In this document: one piece after another, positions 4,321 through 5,402 of the stretch
Position numbering within the stretch: position 1 is the stretch's first letter
Layout of the letters: every line of letters begins with the position of its first letter
Assembly: GCA_020429485.1 (NCBI GenBank)
Contig: JAGQLK010000089.1
Coordinates: 1 to 5,402, forward strand
DNA: 5,402 bases
Direction: 5' to 3'
Origin: Candidatus Dojkabacteria bacterium
GTDB lineage: Bacteria > Patescibacteriota > Dojkabacteria > B142 > OLB20
Notes under the pieces: model-generated
What the model was told of the DNA's origin: nothing
Database searches by the model: none
What the model saw: only the letters and a program-made list of their open reading frames with translations
Made by a program: the position numbers and the translations under genes

Positions 4321-5365
4321 CAATTACAACAGTTTGTGTTGGATATGCAAATTCGATACCTGCTTTTTCAAATGATTCCAACAACATGAAATTTATTTCT
4401 TGCTTAGCATTAGCATGATCAATAAATCTACTTGAGCTAACCTCATATCTAATTTCGAAGATAATACTATATTCGCCGAGATCCATTAAATTAACTCTTT
4501 CAAGATTAACAACCTCAATCTGTTCAAAAATCTTGGTGACAATATCTTTCACTTTCTTAAGTTTTTTGACAGGAGTACCATATACGACGCCTATTTCAAA
4601 AGTAATCATTCTTTTCTTTAGTTTCTTAAAGTTCCTTACTCTTGCTTGTGTTAGCTCTCTATTAGTAATTACTAATTCATCACCCGTATTCGTCTCTAGT
4701 CTAGATGTCTTCATTCCTATACTTTTTACGACACCACTATCCTCACCAATTTTAATAAAATCACCCTCTTTGAATGGTCTATCAAAATGAATTGAAATTG
4801 AAGAAAATACGTCTTCAAGAATATTTTGAAGAGCAAATGCTATAGCTAAGCCACCAATACCTACTCCAGCAATAAGTGCAGAAATATCAATACCTAAATT
4901 TTGCAAAACAAATAAACCAACAACCACAACTACAAGAAGCTTGATGATGCGCTTAACTAGCTTAACCATAGAAACATCAGCCTTTGTATTATCATCATCC
5001 ATTCTGGCGATTGTCTGTTCACTAATGTAGTCGATAATGGCTGTTAATACTTTCCAGGCATAGAAGCCAAATACAACACTATTGATGTAAGTAAATACTT
5101 GCCCAACTCGGTTACCTGTATCGACAAAAACTAAACCAATATTGATACCAAGCAGTAACATTGCGGGTAACTTAAATGCCTGTGAGACTATATTGGTCAG
5201 GAGGTCATCCAAAGTATAGTCAGTCCTCCGAGACATTTTATTAATTCTATTAATGAGTACAACTTTGATTACCTTGAGCAAAACTATTGTTCCGATTGCT
5301 GCAGTCAAAAAGTAGACTAGTTCTTTGCCAGAATAGCCCATAAATTCTTTTGATAAAAATTCCAT
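4313..5365 (-). CDS. MscS-family small-conductance mechanosensitive channel
   Basis: This 350-residue protein is a tension-gated channel of the MscS family, which releases ions and small solutes under osmotic downshock. Hydrophobic segments at about 14-38, 63-82, 86-113 and 140-157 precede the pore-lining helix (ISALIAGVGIGGLAIAFALQ, 161-180), whose Gly/Ala packing is typical. The beta domain follows, with RPFKEGDFIKIG (196-207), GVVKSIGMKTSRLET (211-225) and VITNREL (232-238). The alpha/beta vestibule domain runs to the conserved ending GIEFAYPTQTV (336-346). With one helix more than the E. coli 3-helix type and about 60 extra residues, it is a small variant of the larger subfamily. The ATG at 5365 is the first in frame and no Shine-Dalgarno is seen. 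It converges with the kinase-like gene, 4 nt between stops. A link in function is not implied. Confidence 0.95.
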   Translation of the reverse strand: MEFLSKEFMGYSGKELVYFLTAAIGTIVLLKVIKVVLINRINKMSRRTDYTLDDLLTNIVSQAFKLPAMLLLGINIGLVFVDTGNRVGQVFTYINSVVFGFYAWKVLTAIIDYISEQTIARMDDDNTKADVSMVKLVKRIIKLLVVVVVGLFVLQNLGIDISALIAGVGIGGLAIAFALQNILEDVFSSISIHFDRPFKEGDFIKIGEDSGVVKSIGMKTSRLETNTGDELVITNRELTQARVRNFKKLKKRMITFEIGVVYGTPVKKLKKVKDIVTKIFEQIEVVNLERVNLMDLGEYSIIFEIRYEVSSSRFIDHANAKQEINFMLLESFEKAGIEFAYPTQTVVIEK

Positions 5366-5386
5366 TGGAAATTTAAATAAATAATT

Positions 5387-5401
5387 ATTATATGAATTAT
5401 A
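5387..5401 (-). promoter_or_regulatory. candidate -10 boxes of the MscS-type gene
   Basis: On the minus strand two TATAAT hexamers occur upstream of ATG 5365, at 5396-5401 and 5387-5392. The first would give a leader of about 24 nt. The matching -35 would lie outside the window, and the region is AT-rich, so the call is tentative. Confidence 0.35.
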
Positions 5402-5402
5402 C

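Overview
The window looks like chromosome of a low-GC bacterium with a compact genome, most likely from the Candidate Phyla Radiation (Patescibacteria), possibly Saccharibacteria. This rests on gene style, not on a marker gene. The CAP-domain protein starts with a short cytoplasmic stretch (IPTEANNYTPHLL) before its first membrane helix, which I associate with CPR surface proteins. The flanking genes use AGA/AGG, ATA and TTA/CTA codons heavily and have no clear Shine-Dalgarno sites. Every gene reads through under the standard code with TAA or TAG stops, so there is no sign of the UGA=Gly recoding of Gracilibacteria.

Layout. Positions 1-52 (minus) may be the first codons of another gene. Positions 59-1480 (minus) encode a membrane-anchored CAP/SCP protein with Ig-like repeats. 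Positions 1563-2902 (plus) form an apparently self-contained transcription unit: a textbook sigma70-type promoter, a structured leader of about 210 nt, a four-helix membrane protein (1823-2263), a two-helix small membrane protein (2554-2742) and an intrinsic terminator. A separate promoter then drives a 448-residue protein with a kinase-like C-lobe but a degenerate catalytic loop (2962-4308). It ends 4 nt from a convergent MscS-type mechanosensitive channel gene (4313-5365, minus).

The middle unit is the unusual part. Each of its two genes is preceded by the same 35-nt module: a 5-bp stem, a 5-nt loop, a 7-nt spacer and an invariant ACAACAGAAGCAA. The stem sequences differ but both pair perfectly. 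Each gene is followed by a second shared module: a reverse complement of the upstream motif (TTGCTTCT) joined to a long hairpin whose two versions show compensatory changes. The 5' and 3' modules around each gene are perfectly complementary over 12 nt and 11 nt. Two unrelated membrane-protein genes therefore sit in the same bracketing RNA or DNA structure, like two cassettes. The first gene is also compositionally foreign (about 50-58% GC in sampled stretches, all Arg codons CGN, no ATA) in a background near 30%. Both cassette genes have strong Shine-Dalgarno sites, which the neighbours lack. I recognise no known family for either cassette protein.

How the parts work together is mostly inference. 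The CAP protein and MscS channel are envelope functions. The cassette proteins are also membrane proteins and appear to be made at high level, possibly under RNA-level control.
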